Source: Amoebophrya sp. A120 (taxonomy: Eukaryota > Sar > Dinophyceae > Syndiniales > Amoebophryaceae). From it: a stretch of DNA of 64,000 nucleotides. How positions within the stretch are numbered: position 1 is the stretch's first letter; each line of letters begins with the position of its first letter. A program made the translations under genes and the position numbers. The notes under the pieces were generated by a model. It did no database searches. It was not told the origin of the DNA and saw nothing but the letters and a program-made list of their open reading frames with translations. This document shows positions 21,601 to 33,765 of this stretch, one piece after another. The stretch covers positions 11,205,655 through 11,269,654 of the forward strand of contig CAJINV010000004.1 of NCBI GenBank assembly GCA_905178155.1. Direction: 5' to 3'.

Positions 21601-23946
21601 GAGTTCTCCAACTCGTTGCGGTTTGATGTCTCCTTCGATTTGGATGCCGGGGGGGTGCCCGTCACGTCAAACCGGCACAGCTTCGCGGAGATGCCCAGCC
21701 CCGAAATCTCCACGCAGTTGTCCACCTCCTCGCCGCCCGCGCTCGACCGGTCGCTGCTGCGCGCCAGCTTCGCCTCCGGCGCGATGTCGAACTCCTTCGC
21801 GGTCTTCACCAGCGCGTCGTAATCCGACCCGAAGAACCACGAGCCCTTCAGCTGGTTCTTGGCCCGCTTCAAGTCGAAGCTGTACTCGATCCGGCCACTC
21901 AGGTGCGGGTCCGCGGCCTCGTTGCTGATGTAGGGCAGGGGTTTGGCGTACTTCTCCTTCATCCGGTCCAGTTGCTGCTGGTACTTCATCTTCTGGACGC
22001 CGAGCTTCTTCAGCATCTTGTTGCGGTCCTCCGCGTTGCGCTCCGCCTCCTTCTTCGCGTCCTCCCAGGACCGCTGCTTTTCCGCCAGCGCCGCGTTGGT
22101 CGCGTCCAGCTGCTCGCGGAGCTCGCCGTCTACCTTGCCGCCCGCGGGCGCGTTCGCGAGCTGCTCGCGGAGCCGGATCAGCTCGTCGTTCAGCGCGGAC
22201 ACCTGGTCCGTCTTAGACGCCTCGATCTTCGAGGCCTTCAGCTTAATGTTCTTCACGGTGGCGGCGAACCGGAGCGTGACCTGGTTCTCCTCAAAGGCCG
22301 AGACCGCGGGCGAGAGCGTGCCGATCATGTACGTCTTGCTGTTTCCGGAGAGCGCCTCGGAGAGCAACAATGTGAGCTTGCTGTTGCGAAAATTCGCCTG
22401 GGATATGTCACGCTGCGTGCTTGCGACTTTGGCGTGCTGCCCGCCGGGCTTCGTGGACTTCCCGGCTGTTTTGGATAGATCATACCTTTGACTCTCGATA
22501 GTTTGACGTACGTCAAGAAAAGGAAGAAAGTTTGGATTTCTTTGCAAGCATACAACAGGCTCACGTCCGTGTTGCGATCTGCAGATGGAACAGCTAATCA
22601 CTTGTATCTCATGGTGTGATTGTGAAAAACTACTACTTCTACGGTGATTGCTATGTGTACTACTCATCCTTCTACTGCTGGTGCACCATCGGCGTTCAAA
22701 TTTTTTATCTCAAGCGCATGCGCATGTGCAATTCATGATCAGGCAGAAATTAGAATTAGTCATGTTTGAATAAGTAAAAAACAACTTGTACATGCCGAGG
22801 ACGCTTGCTGAGCGCTTCCGAGCGCGTGGATGCAGTTCGCAAGGTGGAACAGGGACTTGTTGATGAAACTGAGCTCCACCAGTCGCTCCCCGGTTGCTAG
22901 GGTGGTTCGCTCGTTTTCTCGGCCCGCGAGATCCACGATGAAGAGCTCCGACGACTCGTGTCTCTCCCCGTAGCCCTCCTTGATGTCTTTTTCGATTTTC
23001 ATGGCGAAAATGGTGTGCGCGCGCGAGCTCTGCGCGTTCATCTGCGTGGCGGCCACGGTTTTCATGGTGACCCCGTACTCCAGCAGGTGGATGCAGTCCT
23101 CCGCCGACTCGACCGCGTTTATCGTCAGGTCCGGCACGTACACCCCCAGCTTCGGGTGCATCCGCACGTCCAGCTTCTTGCTGACCTTCTCGTTGGACGG
23201 GCGGAGCAGGTCCTGGATTCGCTCGTTGTAGATTTCCAGCATGCGCACCCGGACGTCCACCTTTATAACCTGCTCAGGTGTTTTTACAATCTCAAGCGTT
23301 ACAATAGAATCTGGAATTTGTCTTGCAACAAGTGCATTATCTAGCCAACTCTCATAGGATTGCGCATGACAAGTTCTGGAGCCCCCATCCGCACTACAAT
23401 CTCGCGAAATTTGTATTGCACAAACTGGGATGCTGTCCGAGTCTGTCATGCTTATCATGCAACACAAAACCCAGATTCTATTTTAACGTTTGAAATTGTA
23501 ACATTTGAGCAGGTCATAACCTTCCATCCCAGCTTCTGCTTCCCGTCGTAGAAGGCAAACAGGTCGTAGAGCAGGCGTGGCAAAATGCCGCGCTCCTTCT
23601 CCGGGTTCATGTCCCCCATAATTGAGGTGGTTTTGCCCGACCCGGTCTGCCCGTAGGCGAAGAGCGCGCAGTTGTAGCCGTCCCGGAGCTCGCCGAGGAT
23701 GTGCATTCCCATCTTTCTGTAGACCTTCTCCTGGTCGAAGAAGAGCGGCGAGGTCGGGTCGCAGCTGCTGTCCCAAATCTCATCGAGCTCGAAGCTCTGC
23801 ACCGAACCCGAGGTGGTGTTGATCAGCTTGATTTCCGGGTGCCGGCACTCCAGGCAGGTGCCCTCCTTGGCCTTCTTCTCGCGGGGCACAAACGGCCGCA
23901 CTCGGATCGCCACGTAGATGGACGACGGACTGTCCTTGACCGCCAT
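18606..23946 (-). CDS. Kinesin motor protein with FHA-like domain and coiled-coil tail
   Basis: Proposed exons: 23519-23946, about 22803-23263, 21187 to about 22491, 20466-20935, 19973-20054, 19555-19649 and 18606-19252. Four gaps are introners and two are conventional introns with GT-AG ends (donors at about 22802 and 19554). The sum is 3468 nt, 1156 codons. The motor domain occupies about residues 1-350: P-loop GQTGSGKT at 99-106, switch I NAQSSRAH, switch II DLAGRE, and a variant of the HxPYRxSKLT helix (FRNSKLTLLL). A coiled coil follows, then a region around residues 620-700 whose pattern (SDGQVMVNN ... LLQGDKVILGRAYIFR) fits an FHA domain, as in kinesin-3. The C-terminal 200 residues are a Lys/Glu/Gln coiled coil. 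Kinesin-3 members move vesicles along microtubules; cargo is unknown here. The 22.5-22.8 kb intron edges are the least certain, because several GT and AG positions fit. Confidence 0.9.
19650..19972. mobile_element. Introner element, family G (in kinesin gene)
   Basis: 323 bp, ends TATTGTGAGGAAAAATCCC and GGGATTTTTCCTTTTGATA, with CCCCTCCCCATAT shared in inverted form. Flanking duplications differ by one base: CCCAG (19645-19649) and CCCAA (19973-19977). Excision joins KEDPW to VEAGP in frame. The only member of this family in the window. Confidence 0.88.
20055..20465. mobile_element. Introner element, family F (in kinesin gene)
   Basis: 411 bp, ends TATGGAAGCGTCAG and CTGACACATCCATA, with subterminal TTGAAATCG and CAAAGTTGAAATAA shared in inverted form. 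Flanked by AACCG (20050-20054 and 20466-20470). Excision joins KFLGR to LDMMR. The second-longest element here; only member of its family. Confidence 0.9.
20936..21186. mobile_element. Introner element, family A (in kinesin gene)
   Basis: 251 bp, ends TATCAAATGCAAAAGTG and ACATTTTTGCAGCTGATA. Flanked by AGCAG (20931-20935 and 21187-21191). Excision joins IRDLL to GGETL. The interior is nearly identical to the copies at 34836 and 52129. Confidence 0.93.
23264..23518. mobile_element. Introner element, family E (in kinesin motor domain)
   Basis: 255 bp with inverted repeats of about 50 bp, ends TATAACCTGCTCAGG and TGAGCAGGTCATA. It shares the subterminal TCAAGCGTTACA with family C, so it may be a divergent branch of C. 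Flanked by ACCTT (23259-23263 and 23519-23523). Excision joins KLGWK to VDVRV. Confidence 0.92.
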
Positions 23947-25109
23947 CCTCGGGGGCTTCTCTTTGTTTCTTGCCGGAGTTGTATCTGCCGCTTACAACTA
24001 CTGGGTCGTAATCGTGCTAAATAAAACGGTAGATGCAGCGCATTCCATCGGTTGTAGCCGCGCGTTTTATTTGCTCTTCCTTCTGCAATTGAGTTCTTAC
24101 TTATACTTCGGTCGAAAAACAATATAAAAATAAATGGTCTGGGAACCAAATATAGCAATTAGAAATGTGGGTGAGCATAGAATTATGATTCACATGGCGT
24201 CATGGGGGGAAGATGCAACACCTGAAGAGATTTTTTGCATATTTTTCTATTCGTAAAATGCCCGTCGGAACAAAAGCAGCGAAAGTGCGGACAGTCAGTT
24301 ATGACGAAACGAAAAAGAATCTTCTGTTGGACGATAGAAACGACAGCTAGTACGATATGGATATGCAGCACGTTGTAACAAGTTCTTCTTGCACCGAATC
24401 TCTGTCAAATACTCAAACTCACCGAAGAGAGGGTACAACTGCACGACTGATTGATGAGGGTCAGATTCGTCCGATTTCTTCTTTATCGTGTTGCTTACGA
24501 ATACGAGATTTTTCATTTTGACCGAGCGAAGGTGTGAAATCATGTTTCAGTTTTGTGCCGACACGCTTGTTGCTGACTTGCATATTCAGCGTGTAAACAT
24601 GCTTCGACACTTTCACTTTCTACTTTTTCAGATTAGAGAAATAAAACTGCCGCAGAGCTGCATTTCCGCACGGAAGAGTCATTGTAATGTAGCAAGAGCA
24701 GATCACCTACCCTACATCACCACCTCGTTCGATGCTCCGAAAACGCAGCGCGCTGTACTGTGAGTAAGGATAACTTCTGGAAGTTCATTTTCGTGTACAC
24801 ATCAATGTTCTCGGGCAATTGGATTTTTTCTGAAAGAAAATGCCGTGATCGAGGAATATTCACGACCACGGAACAAAACATGTAAAAAATGAAATATGTG
24901 TCAGTATTCTCTGGGCGCTGGATGAAACAGAATTGAAGCCACCTTGTGCTGCACCTGCTGCTTCAAGAGCGGCCATAATGGGGCGTCTCTTGCGGGGTCC
25001 GGCCATATTATGAGAGTGCACAAATATCCCCTACTTCTTCACTCCCGTCATTTTGAACCAATGGAGCCTACTTATGCATCAAACTACGACCACGCATTTG
25101 GTTACCAGC
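23947..25109. other. Intergenic spacer
   Basis: About 1.2 kb of AT-rich sequence upstream of the kinesin ATG and downstream of the giant membrane protein. Only short frames without domains were seen; no introner ends. Confidence 0.5.
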
Positions 25110-28100
25110 TCAGTTTTGGCTTGCTTTTCGCACTGCTTCCATGTTGACAAGCTCCACAAACGAGCGAGCCAACACATACAAGAGAAGCTGCGTCTTTCTC
25201 TTTGCAGCTGTTGCCTCTGTAGCTGTAGATACAACGAGGACAACATGCGGCTGAGGAGTATAAAAAAAGGTCAATTTGTGCACAAGACCTCTCATACAGT
25301 TCTGGTACTGTGCCTCGGCTGCAGACCAGGAGTACAATTTTTGCTCGGCGGGTATTGCCGGAAATGGATCAGACGTCACAAAGCTACTTTCCGCTCCTTC
25401 ACCTGCCTGTAGTTCTCTCTGTGTGCGCCGTGGACGGGGTAAGAAAGCCTCATCCCAGAGAACCACCTCCGAAGTAGACGTAGAACGACTACTGCAACCG
25501 GAGAAGGCAGGTGCGAGCACCTCAAAATTCACCAGCAGCTGGTAAACCAAAACCGAGACGCTCAGGTCAATCACGAGCCAGCTACAGTCCGCGAGGTGCT
25601 CGGAGAAAAGGGTGAGAAGAGTAGCAGCAGCAGCTAGAGGTGAAGCTTCATTAGTTTTCCTATTCGGACGAGAAGAAGAGCCTGTATCAAAAACATCATC
25701 TCCAATACGCTTTTGATTTCTGTCGTGTACAAAGCTAGTACGACTAGCACAAAGAGTCTTTCTTGGTTCCATCAAGTGGGGCGCGGGTAAAAACTGTGGT
25801 ACTGCTACCGGTACAGCAGGTACTGTGGCAGGATTATAAGGCGCAGCTGGTGGAGACGTGGGAGCGTTGTGCTCACGACGATGGCAGTTTTCGTGGTTGT
25901 TGACTTCTTCACCACCGTTCTCGTTTAGTTTTCTCGGTAGTTCATCTTCGACTACTTCTCCTAACAGCACAAGCGCGGGCAGGGGCGCGGGGCAGGACAA
26001 GGATCTTTTTGGGCACGTAATTATTTCCTCTGACGGCGATAAGGCTGCTTCATCTTCGTCCGGAAGATTATGATTTTCGCCGACGAGGAGGTGGCGGCCT
26101 TCGCCGTTCTTCGCATGATCTTTGTTCTGTTCTTTGATGGTATTATCAACTGTAAAAATGTCTGGGTCTGGAAGATTCTGACAGTTGTCATGCACGTTTG
26201 GCATGAGCCCTGATGTCTGTGATGCGTGCCCTAGCATCACAGATTTTCTGAGAGCTTCTTGATGCCTATTCCGCATGACAAATGCCCTCTCAACGTAGCA
26301 AAAATTAAACTCCTTTTGGTACTCATGCAATACAGATTTTTCTGGAATCCAGATGCAGCATCACAAGTTGCATTCTTCCAGACCCAGACATTTTTACATT
26401 TGATAGGTATCAGATGTGAAGAAATCTTCACGCGTGATTCTTCCTCTGCAAAAGTTCGTCCCCTTGGCGTCCGCCACGACCGCGTCCGCCGCCGCGGCAA
26501 AGGACGAAACTTCAGGCGTTCTTGTTTCGCCAGGTGCATTCTCTTGTTCAACTTCATCTCTCCTCGGCGCGTCACGAAGCACCGCACTGCACCCCACGGG
26601 GAACCACCAGAGCAGCGGCACGAACAGAAACGGCCCGACGAACCGGTTCAGAAGCAAAAGAACAGCGTCCGCGTTGAAGGGCAGAGCGAGGAGGAGGGTG
26701 AAAACAACGCAGACACAGCGGAGCACCGTAGTCAGCACGCGGCCCGGAGCATGTTCTTGTTGAGCCGCAGTGGAGGTCTTCAAGCGTTCGACATCTTCTA
26801 CGGGATTTGTGAGAAAAGCGAGGAAATTTGCGAACTGGCTTTCATCCCCCGTGCCATTAAACACAGTCGTGCTGGGGAAGATGAATGGGATCTCAGTAGA
26901 AGTTCTAGGGCAACGACGAGGACCAGCAGAGTTGTCGTCATTCACTTCTAACCCCGGACTGGGTCGTCCCCCGGAGAACGTCCTGGAGCGGTCGTTCCGG
27001 TGGAGACTTCCGTCGGACAGAAACCGCCTTTCCAGCACGATGGGCGAGGCGTCGTTGAAGTCGCTGCCGTATAACGACTGGTTCGTGGGCCTCGCCTCAT
27101 CGTCCGTTTCTTGCATCTCGTCGTCAGAAGTAGAATCGCTACTTACTTGATGTAGTTCTTGTCCAGCCGCGCTGTCGTCGTGTAGAAGTTCTTCTTGTCC
27201 AGCATTGATTTCCTCGTCGTCCGTCAGCAGCACATCGTCGCTCGCTTCCCGCGTCAGATTGCTGCGAGGAGGACCTCCGCCGGGGCCACGAGAATGATCT
27301 TCGCCCCCGCGTGGGGCCGCGTGGACCCGCAGTCGCAGGCGTCTCTGTCCTCCTCGCCGACCGTTTGCGGATCTTCTTCGCCGCGCGTTTCCGCTCGCTC
27401 GTTCCCGCCGATTGATGTTCTGTGCAAGGGAGGTCGTCGCCATCGACGCCCTTCCGACTCCTTGTTGCTGCCTCTTGTCACCGTGGTGAAGAGTATTTGC
27501 AGATTTTTTACAACATCTTCGGGACGACCAAGACGACAGGCAGGTGCTTTTCCACCTGTACACGCCCACTGCTTCAAACACACCGTGCACACCGAGCGAG
27601 AGGCGACTACTCCAGCTGGTCAGCAGTGCGATGTAGCTCACGGCGAAGCTCACACTGAGGAAGAGGGCGAGACAAAGTGTAAACAAGTGCAGGTGATATT
27701 CGACGTCCAAGTTGGAAGACTTTTCCGCACTAATTGTGTCGACGCTCGATGAGGGAGCGGCACGAAGATCATCCGACACTCGCCCTCCGCCATCGACGAA
27801 GGGCATGCTGTAGTCGGTTGAAGTAGATGTTGACCACAAACTCGCCAACCACTCGCGATCCACCTCGAAAAACAAGGCCCGCAGTGTCGCCAAAACGCCC
27901 CCCTTATTGCGCAGGAAATACCTGCCCCGCGGACTGCGCAGAATGAGCCAGGAGAGGCTGCAGGCTGCGAGGAGGCAGATGCGGAGCAGAGAACTGATTT
28001 TCAGCGGTAAGAGGAAAAAGTCGCAGCACCTCTTTCTTGTTGACTTGGACAAAGTGATATGAGCGTCATCGTCGCTGACATGTTGAGTAGAGTACAGCTC

Positions 28101-31100
28101 CTCTTGCTCGCCGTGTCCATAATTTTTCTTCTTCACGGATGCCTCTGTCGCGCTAGTTGCTCCAACGTGTAGTTCGTGATTCAACCCAGCTCGGACCTTC
28201 GTCTTATCTCCTGAAAATACGACAAAATCTTGCACGTGGAGCAGCCAATAGGAGAATCCGATCACGAAGAGCCCAAAATACTCGCAGAGCGCGCATCCGC
28301 CCTGTGAAATGTGCTGAAAAACGGAGCGCCCGTCTTCGGGATTGGAACCCGAGGCGTTGTCGTAGACAAGCTGCCGGTAGGCCAAAATCGCTTCTGGGAG
28401 TTTAAAGTCTACGTGTCCACGAGAAGATGATGAAATTTGCAGCTGCGGTGTGCCCCCAGAATGGTGTTGAAAAGTTGCAGTGTCCCCGAAGGATATCATT
28501 GACGAGAGCCGTGGAGGTTGCAGTGGTGTGGCGTTGTTGATGTCACCAACATCCGTCGTCCTGTGCACGGGAGTGGGAAGGAACTCGCTGCCTTCGTCAG
28601 TTGCTTGCTTGCCCATGATCGGTGGAAAGAGCGCACTAGCGAGATCTGGGCCTGGTTGTACTTCTACGAGTGTAGCTGTGGCGTCGACATCCGGATGAGC
28701 TTCAGCTGTCGTGGAACAGGTACGACATCTACGAGGTCTAGTTTTAATGCTGTGCAGCGGATTCGCGAGGTAGTAGGTGTGGGTGCGCAATTGCTCGACT
28801 CCTTCGTGCTGTTCTTGATCATTTTGACTATATCTCAACATCGCGGTAGAAGAAATGAAGTACCACCGCGCATTGCCTGTGATGACTGTGGTTGCTAGGA
28901 GCAGTCCGGCACAGGCTCCGATCCTCGCGCAGCGTCGGGCCGCCGTTCTTGGGGATGTCGCAATACAGCAGACGAGAAAGCAAAGAAGCACAGCTTCCGC
29001 GACCAGGGCGGGCAGAACAGGTGCAGCCAAGTCCGGGCTGTGAACGAACTCGCGCACAAGTCCCACCGAATCAACATCCCCATCCGGCTGGGGCACAGGC
29101 ACTGCTCTGGACGGCCAGGAGGTCCCACTGCTTGCACTTGGCCGTATCGACGACATCGCGGAAACTTCTTCTACAGGTGCTGCTGCAAGAGCCGACCGTG
29201 AAGAAAACGAAAGCGCAAGGGCACTTTGTGCGTTGTCGTCCGCCGTTTTGTTTTCATCTTGAGGTTGCACAGATGGAGGAATGCCTGATTGCCAGGAGCC
29301 GCCACCACCTGCAGCTGGCGGTTTTCTCCGAGCTCCCCGTCTAGTGGATGCCCCTGTAGTTCCCCCCGTTGCAGCTGTACTGGCCGCGGGTACAGCCGCA
29401 CCGAGCACATCCCGTGGGAATTCCCGCCGGCTTGCTCCAGAGACCGCTAGCAGATGCCCCCGGTCCGGGCTCGGGCTTCGCATTCGGCTGCCCCCCTGCG
29501 AAGCCGCCCGCCCGCGGCGCTGCTGCTCGAACACGCTGGGTCTCCGCAAATCGAGCAGATCTTGACCGGGTGAACCGTCAAGAAGCGCTGAGGGCGCAGA
29601 GGCGGTGTAGTTGAAAGAGGAACAAGAAGTGGAGTGTGCTGGTACTTCGGTTCTTGTAGCACTGTCGCTACTCACTGCTGTTCCAACCGCAGCGTTTGCA
29701 AATTCCTCAGTCACGACCGACGTTAAAGCAGCACACGACGAGGTGGACCACCCGTGTTCAGCATCCTCATCTCGCGGGGGCTCCTCGTCGTTGGTCGATG
29801 ATAGAAGGCCAGCGTGTTCAAGAGCTACATTGTTGCCCATGCTTGCTCTTGATGCAGCACCACCTGATGCGGCAGGCGGCCCAGCTGAAGAATTTTGTTT
29901 CCCGCCGGGACGCCTATGCAATTGTTGCGTCGACCCAGAGGACCTGCGCCGTGTTAGAGGTACTAGATGCAGATCTTCGATGCTGCAGTCTGCCGGCCGT
30001 GGTGCGGAAGTGGAGACGGGGATGGATGGCGCAGCACAGCTGGTCGTAGCGTTCTTGTTCTTTATTCCGGAAGGGGAACATCCTCCTTCTAGTTCAACAG
30101 AAGACCACGCCGTCTGCAACTCGCCCTCCTGCTGCGGGTTTTGATGTGCGGCTCCTGCAAGAACCTCGACCTGGATAATGGCGGTCGTATTTTCTGCGGG
30201 CGCAAGAATATTAGTGGATTCTGTGGTCGTCTTCGTCCTTGTCAGCACATCAGAAGATATCGTACTGGTTTTCGCACTTTTGCTCCTCGAGGAATATACA
30301 ACATCCTCCGACGCCGGCTGCGTTGCTGAGGGGGCAAAGGTTGAGTTCGTTATCTTTGTCGTGCTGGCTCCTACAGGCACGGAGTCATCAACTCCGACAG
30401 CGCTTTTTCCCGCCGATGAAGCGTGAAGATGAGACTTGGCTGCGAAGCCGCGAGCAGAGACGAATTGTACTTCCTCTTGCGCGGCCGGTGCTTCCTCTTC
30501 AACGCCTGCTTCGATTTTAAGCCTTTCCTCCCTCTCCTCCGCGTAGGCAATGGACATGCGCGGACGCACGACACGATGCATGCCACGGCGTTTCGGTTTG
30601 TGGTGCATGTGCTGCGACGAGGCGGGTAGTGATAAACCTCCGTTGCTTGTCCCTCCTGCCAGAGCGCTTGCCCGGGCGGAACCGGAAGACAGCTGCAGTG
30701 CGTCTTCGACGAAGATTCGCGTTTCTGCCACGGTGGGCAGCTTGTAGGTTTGCACCTTGTGCAACACCCTTCGGCAGGCGGACCGCACAACCGGAATGTC
30801 GTGCAAAAGGTGTACACTTTGCGCGAACAAGTTGAGCAAACAGGCACCGGTGAACAGCATGGTTGCGTGGTACAAAACGTCAAAAAGGATCACGACCGCC
30901 ACATTCAGGAGGAGTGCAGAGAGATTGGTTGTTCTTCTTGTTCCAGGTCGACGATCATTTTCCCCTTTGTCGTCCAACCCGTATTCGTTTTTGTTTCTAT
31001 CAGTGCTGCAAGATGAAGTCCGTTGATCCTGAGTCGTCCTAAACATGTTCTTCGCTGGATGTTCGTTTCTTTCTGTGTGGCTGTAGCGAAAGCTGTCAGG

Positions 31101-33164
31101 AGGCACATCGCGTCCTGCTTCTGTGCAGGGGAGGCGTGGTAAAATAAACGGGACATTATGCAACTGCGCGGATTGGGATTGGGAACCATGATCGTAAGCG
31201 CCGCCGTTATGTCCTTCCTCATCTTCGTCGACTCTTGCGTCTATTCTCGTTTGCAAAACGAATGCGGATTGTCCATTTGTGCAACTAAAATTATCGGTAT
31301 TGCCATGTTGCACAGGTGGATCATCGAAGTTCAGCAGCGTCGACTCTTCGCCTTGCGCAGCTTCATCTCCATCCTCAAAAACAAGGTCGAAAAGCGGATT
31401 TTCAATTTCAGTTTCCACCTCCGCATGGATTGTTCCATGGCCGTTCCTCTGGTCGAGGTCATTAAGGACAAAGTTGGGAACTGCGAATCTTCCCGAACAC
31501 CTCCTACGAGGAACTGCAACTCCGCCAGCTCCTCGTGCTGTCACTACCATCTCCTGGCCTGTCAGTGCTGTTTCATCAACAACATTTACTATTCCGTCGA
31601 GGGTTCCTCTAGTACTACTTCCTCCATTCTCGGTTCGCAAACACTTTTGGAAGCACACTCGTGCGAGGTCGGGTAGTGTCGCCACCTCGTGTCCGCGGTG
31701 AAGCGTCGCAAGCTCGTACGACCGCGCGAGCGCGGTCCCGGCGACGTGCGCGCACAGCCCGACGGTGGCGAAACCAAAAACCAGGACGTAGGGCACGGGG
31801 CAGACAAATGCCGCGGCGGGGAGCGTCACGATTGGGATTCCAATGCCGAGAAACGTAAGGCCGGCACAAGTTGAGAAGCAGGATGGCGGAGGTGTTGTAC
31901 TGTTAAAGTCCTGTGGAGGATTCGACCCGCTCATCTGATATGCGGCCATTGATGTCGCTCTTGCGCCCGACAGTAGCTGATCCGCAGATTGAAGCACTAG
32001 TGTGCTGTGTTGAGTCTGTAGTTTACTAGAACTCCCAGCAACGCCCATAGGGTCCGCAATAATCTTCCTGGGAGATGCTAGTGGCGAGATGAAGCCAGTA
32101 GCTCGTGCAGTGTCCGCGGGAAAAACAAGGCCTGGCAAATTTCCTGTTGATATCAAGTCGTCAGAGCGCTGCAGCGAGTGTAGTTCATCAGTAGTAGTTA
32201 TAGTTTGCGGTTGCTTTATTTTTCCCAACCGCTCGGAGGCCGCACCAGCGCCATCGTGTTCTTGAAAGATCTCGTTCACGGTCGGTCTACTAGAGCAAAA
32301 TTTGTTCCCGCTATACAAGCCCGAAAAGGTCCAGTCGTTCGGACTCGGGGCCGCCGCACCTTCAGCCGGACCACCGGGTTGAAAGGCGGACAAGACCGTC
32401 TGCCGTGTGAAACGCCGCGTGAGTGAGTCGTTGTTCGCGTTCAGATTGCCCAGAGTGGCCATTGAAGTTCTCGTCTCCCGAACCCTAAACCCCAAAGAGC
32501 CCGGATCTACAACTCCGGGGTCCGCCCCCACCGAGCACCGACTAAAGGTTCCCAGGGAGGATGAACCTGCGACGCCAGTGGAGCGGCCCTCTAGCGGACG
32601 CGGGCTCTGCGCTGGGCCGGGGGTCATCATCTGTTGCTGCTGGGCTTGGTGATCCAACAGGTTCGCGCGAGATGAAAAAGTCGAACTACTGGAACTGCTC
32701 GAGCTGCGGACGGTGTAGTTGATACCAGTGCCAAAAGCGGCATCGTATTGATCGGCAATTGCCGATGCGGTGCTCGGGTGTCGCCGCAAAAGTCGATGCT
32801 GTTCTCCACCTCCACTCGCCGTTTGTGCAAGGGCCACGGCGTGCTGCCCGTGCGTAATTGTTGTGTTTCCGGTAGTTGCAGTAGAAATTCTTGTGCCCCC
32901 GGTGGTCCTCGCGGCATGAGGTGGCACCGAAGCAGCTCCGGACGGGGGAGGTGTGGCAGTCGAAGGAGGAAAAAACACAACTCCGGCTGCCCCGGTAGAC
33001 GCGTGATTGCCACCTTCGTTTCCAACCCCCACCGCCTGCGGGCTCGCGCCCCCGGCGGTAGACGTGTCCTCGGAGTTAAGAGAATCGCCGCCGCCTGACC
33101 ACACGCGGTTGCGGGGAACCGAACTCTCCTTCGGCAGCGCCTCGCGAAGGGCGGACGTGAGCAT
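25110..33164 (-). CDS. Giant multi-pass membrane protein, possible amino-acid permease
   Basis: Two exons, 26406-33164 and 25110-26143, separated by one family A introner. The total is 7788 nt, exactly 2596 codons. The ATG at 33162-33164 is preceded in frame by a TAG. Hydrophobic segments are spread along the chain and separated by very long Ser/Thr/Ala/Gly-rich loops: about residues 440-500 (GLTFLGIGIPIVTLPAAAF and the next two), 790-840, about 1300-1370, 1580-1605, 1690-1710, 1765-1800 and 2160-2215, plus one in the second exon. The first segment (GxGxPxxTLPAA) and the last cluster (a polar helix then GPFLFVPLLWW) resemble the core of AAAP-type amino-acid permeases, stretched by disordered insertions. 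That assignment is tentative. Several polybasic patches and acidic runs lie in the loops. Stop codon is TGA. Confidence 0.8.
26144..26405. mobile_element. Introner element, family A (in giant membrane protein gene)
   Basis: 262 bp, ends TATCAACTGTAAAAATG and ACATTTTTACATTTGATA. Flanked by GGTAT (26139-26143 and 26406-26410). Excision joins FFTSD to TIKEQ in frame. It is the only interruption in an otherwise continuous reading frame of nearly 7.8 kb. Confidence 0.93.
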
Positions 33165-33765
33165 AGTCACGTTCCTGACCTGCTTGACCCTGCGCTGCGA
33201 AAGCCTGCTCTATTCGGCACAGGTGGTGGAAAGCTACAACGCAGTTAATCGAGTTTCAAAAAGTACGCTCCTGCAGTAGCGGCGTCGGTGTGTCAAGGTC
33301 AACAGATTCTCCTGGGCCTGCTTAGTCCTGCTTGTGTGAAAGAAAAACGTCAAGAAAAACAACGAAGCAGCAATAGCAAACAGTTTTACGAACACGAAAA
33401 GCTACCACTACATGAATTCTCTATTAGCACGTCCCACATCTTGAAAAGCAGATGTGCAGAGAGGTGACCCTTCTTGCTTTCGTTCTGTTTGCGGTGTTGA
33501 GTGACACCCACGACAGACACCAGTGATGCATGCATTAAAAACGCCTGTTTTCTGCTTCACCAGTCACCTGGTTCAACAAGTTCTGACTTTATCATTGTCA
33601 TTCGCTGTGTAAACAAGTGGTCATTAGTTTTGCTTGTGGTTCTTGTTCAGCCATGTCCGACTGGTGAACGAATAAACCAGTGATGAGCTGCAAGACCGGC
33701 TCTAGCGCACAAGAACCTTTACTACCTAGTTCTCCATCTTCTTCCAAATGTCGTGAATTAGCGCC
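33165..33765. other. Intergenic spacer
   Basis: About 600 bp between the start of the giant membrane protein and the stop of the glycosyltransferase gene. No supported feature. Confidence 0.5.

Noticed and set aside
21903-22491. Long plus-strand open frames opposite the kinesin gene.
   Set aside because: They are antisense shadows of a GC-rich coding region with a biased third base; the minus strand encodes a clear kinesin motor.
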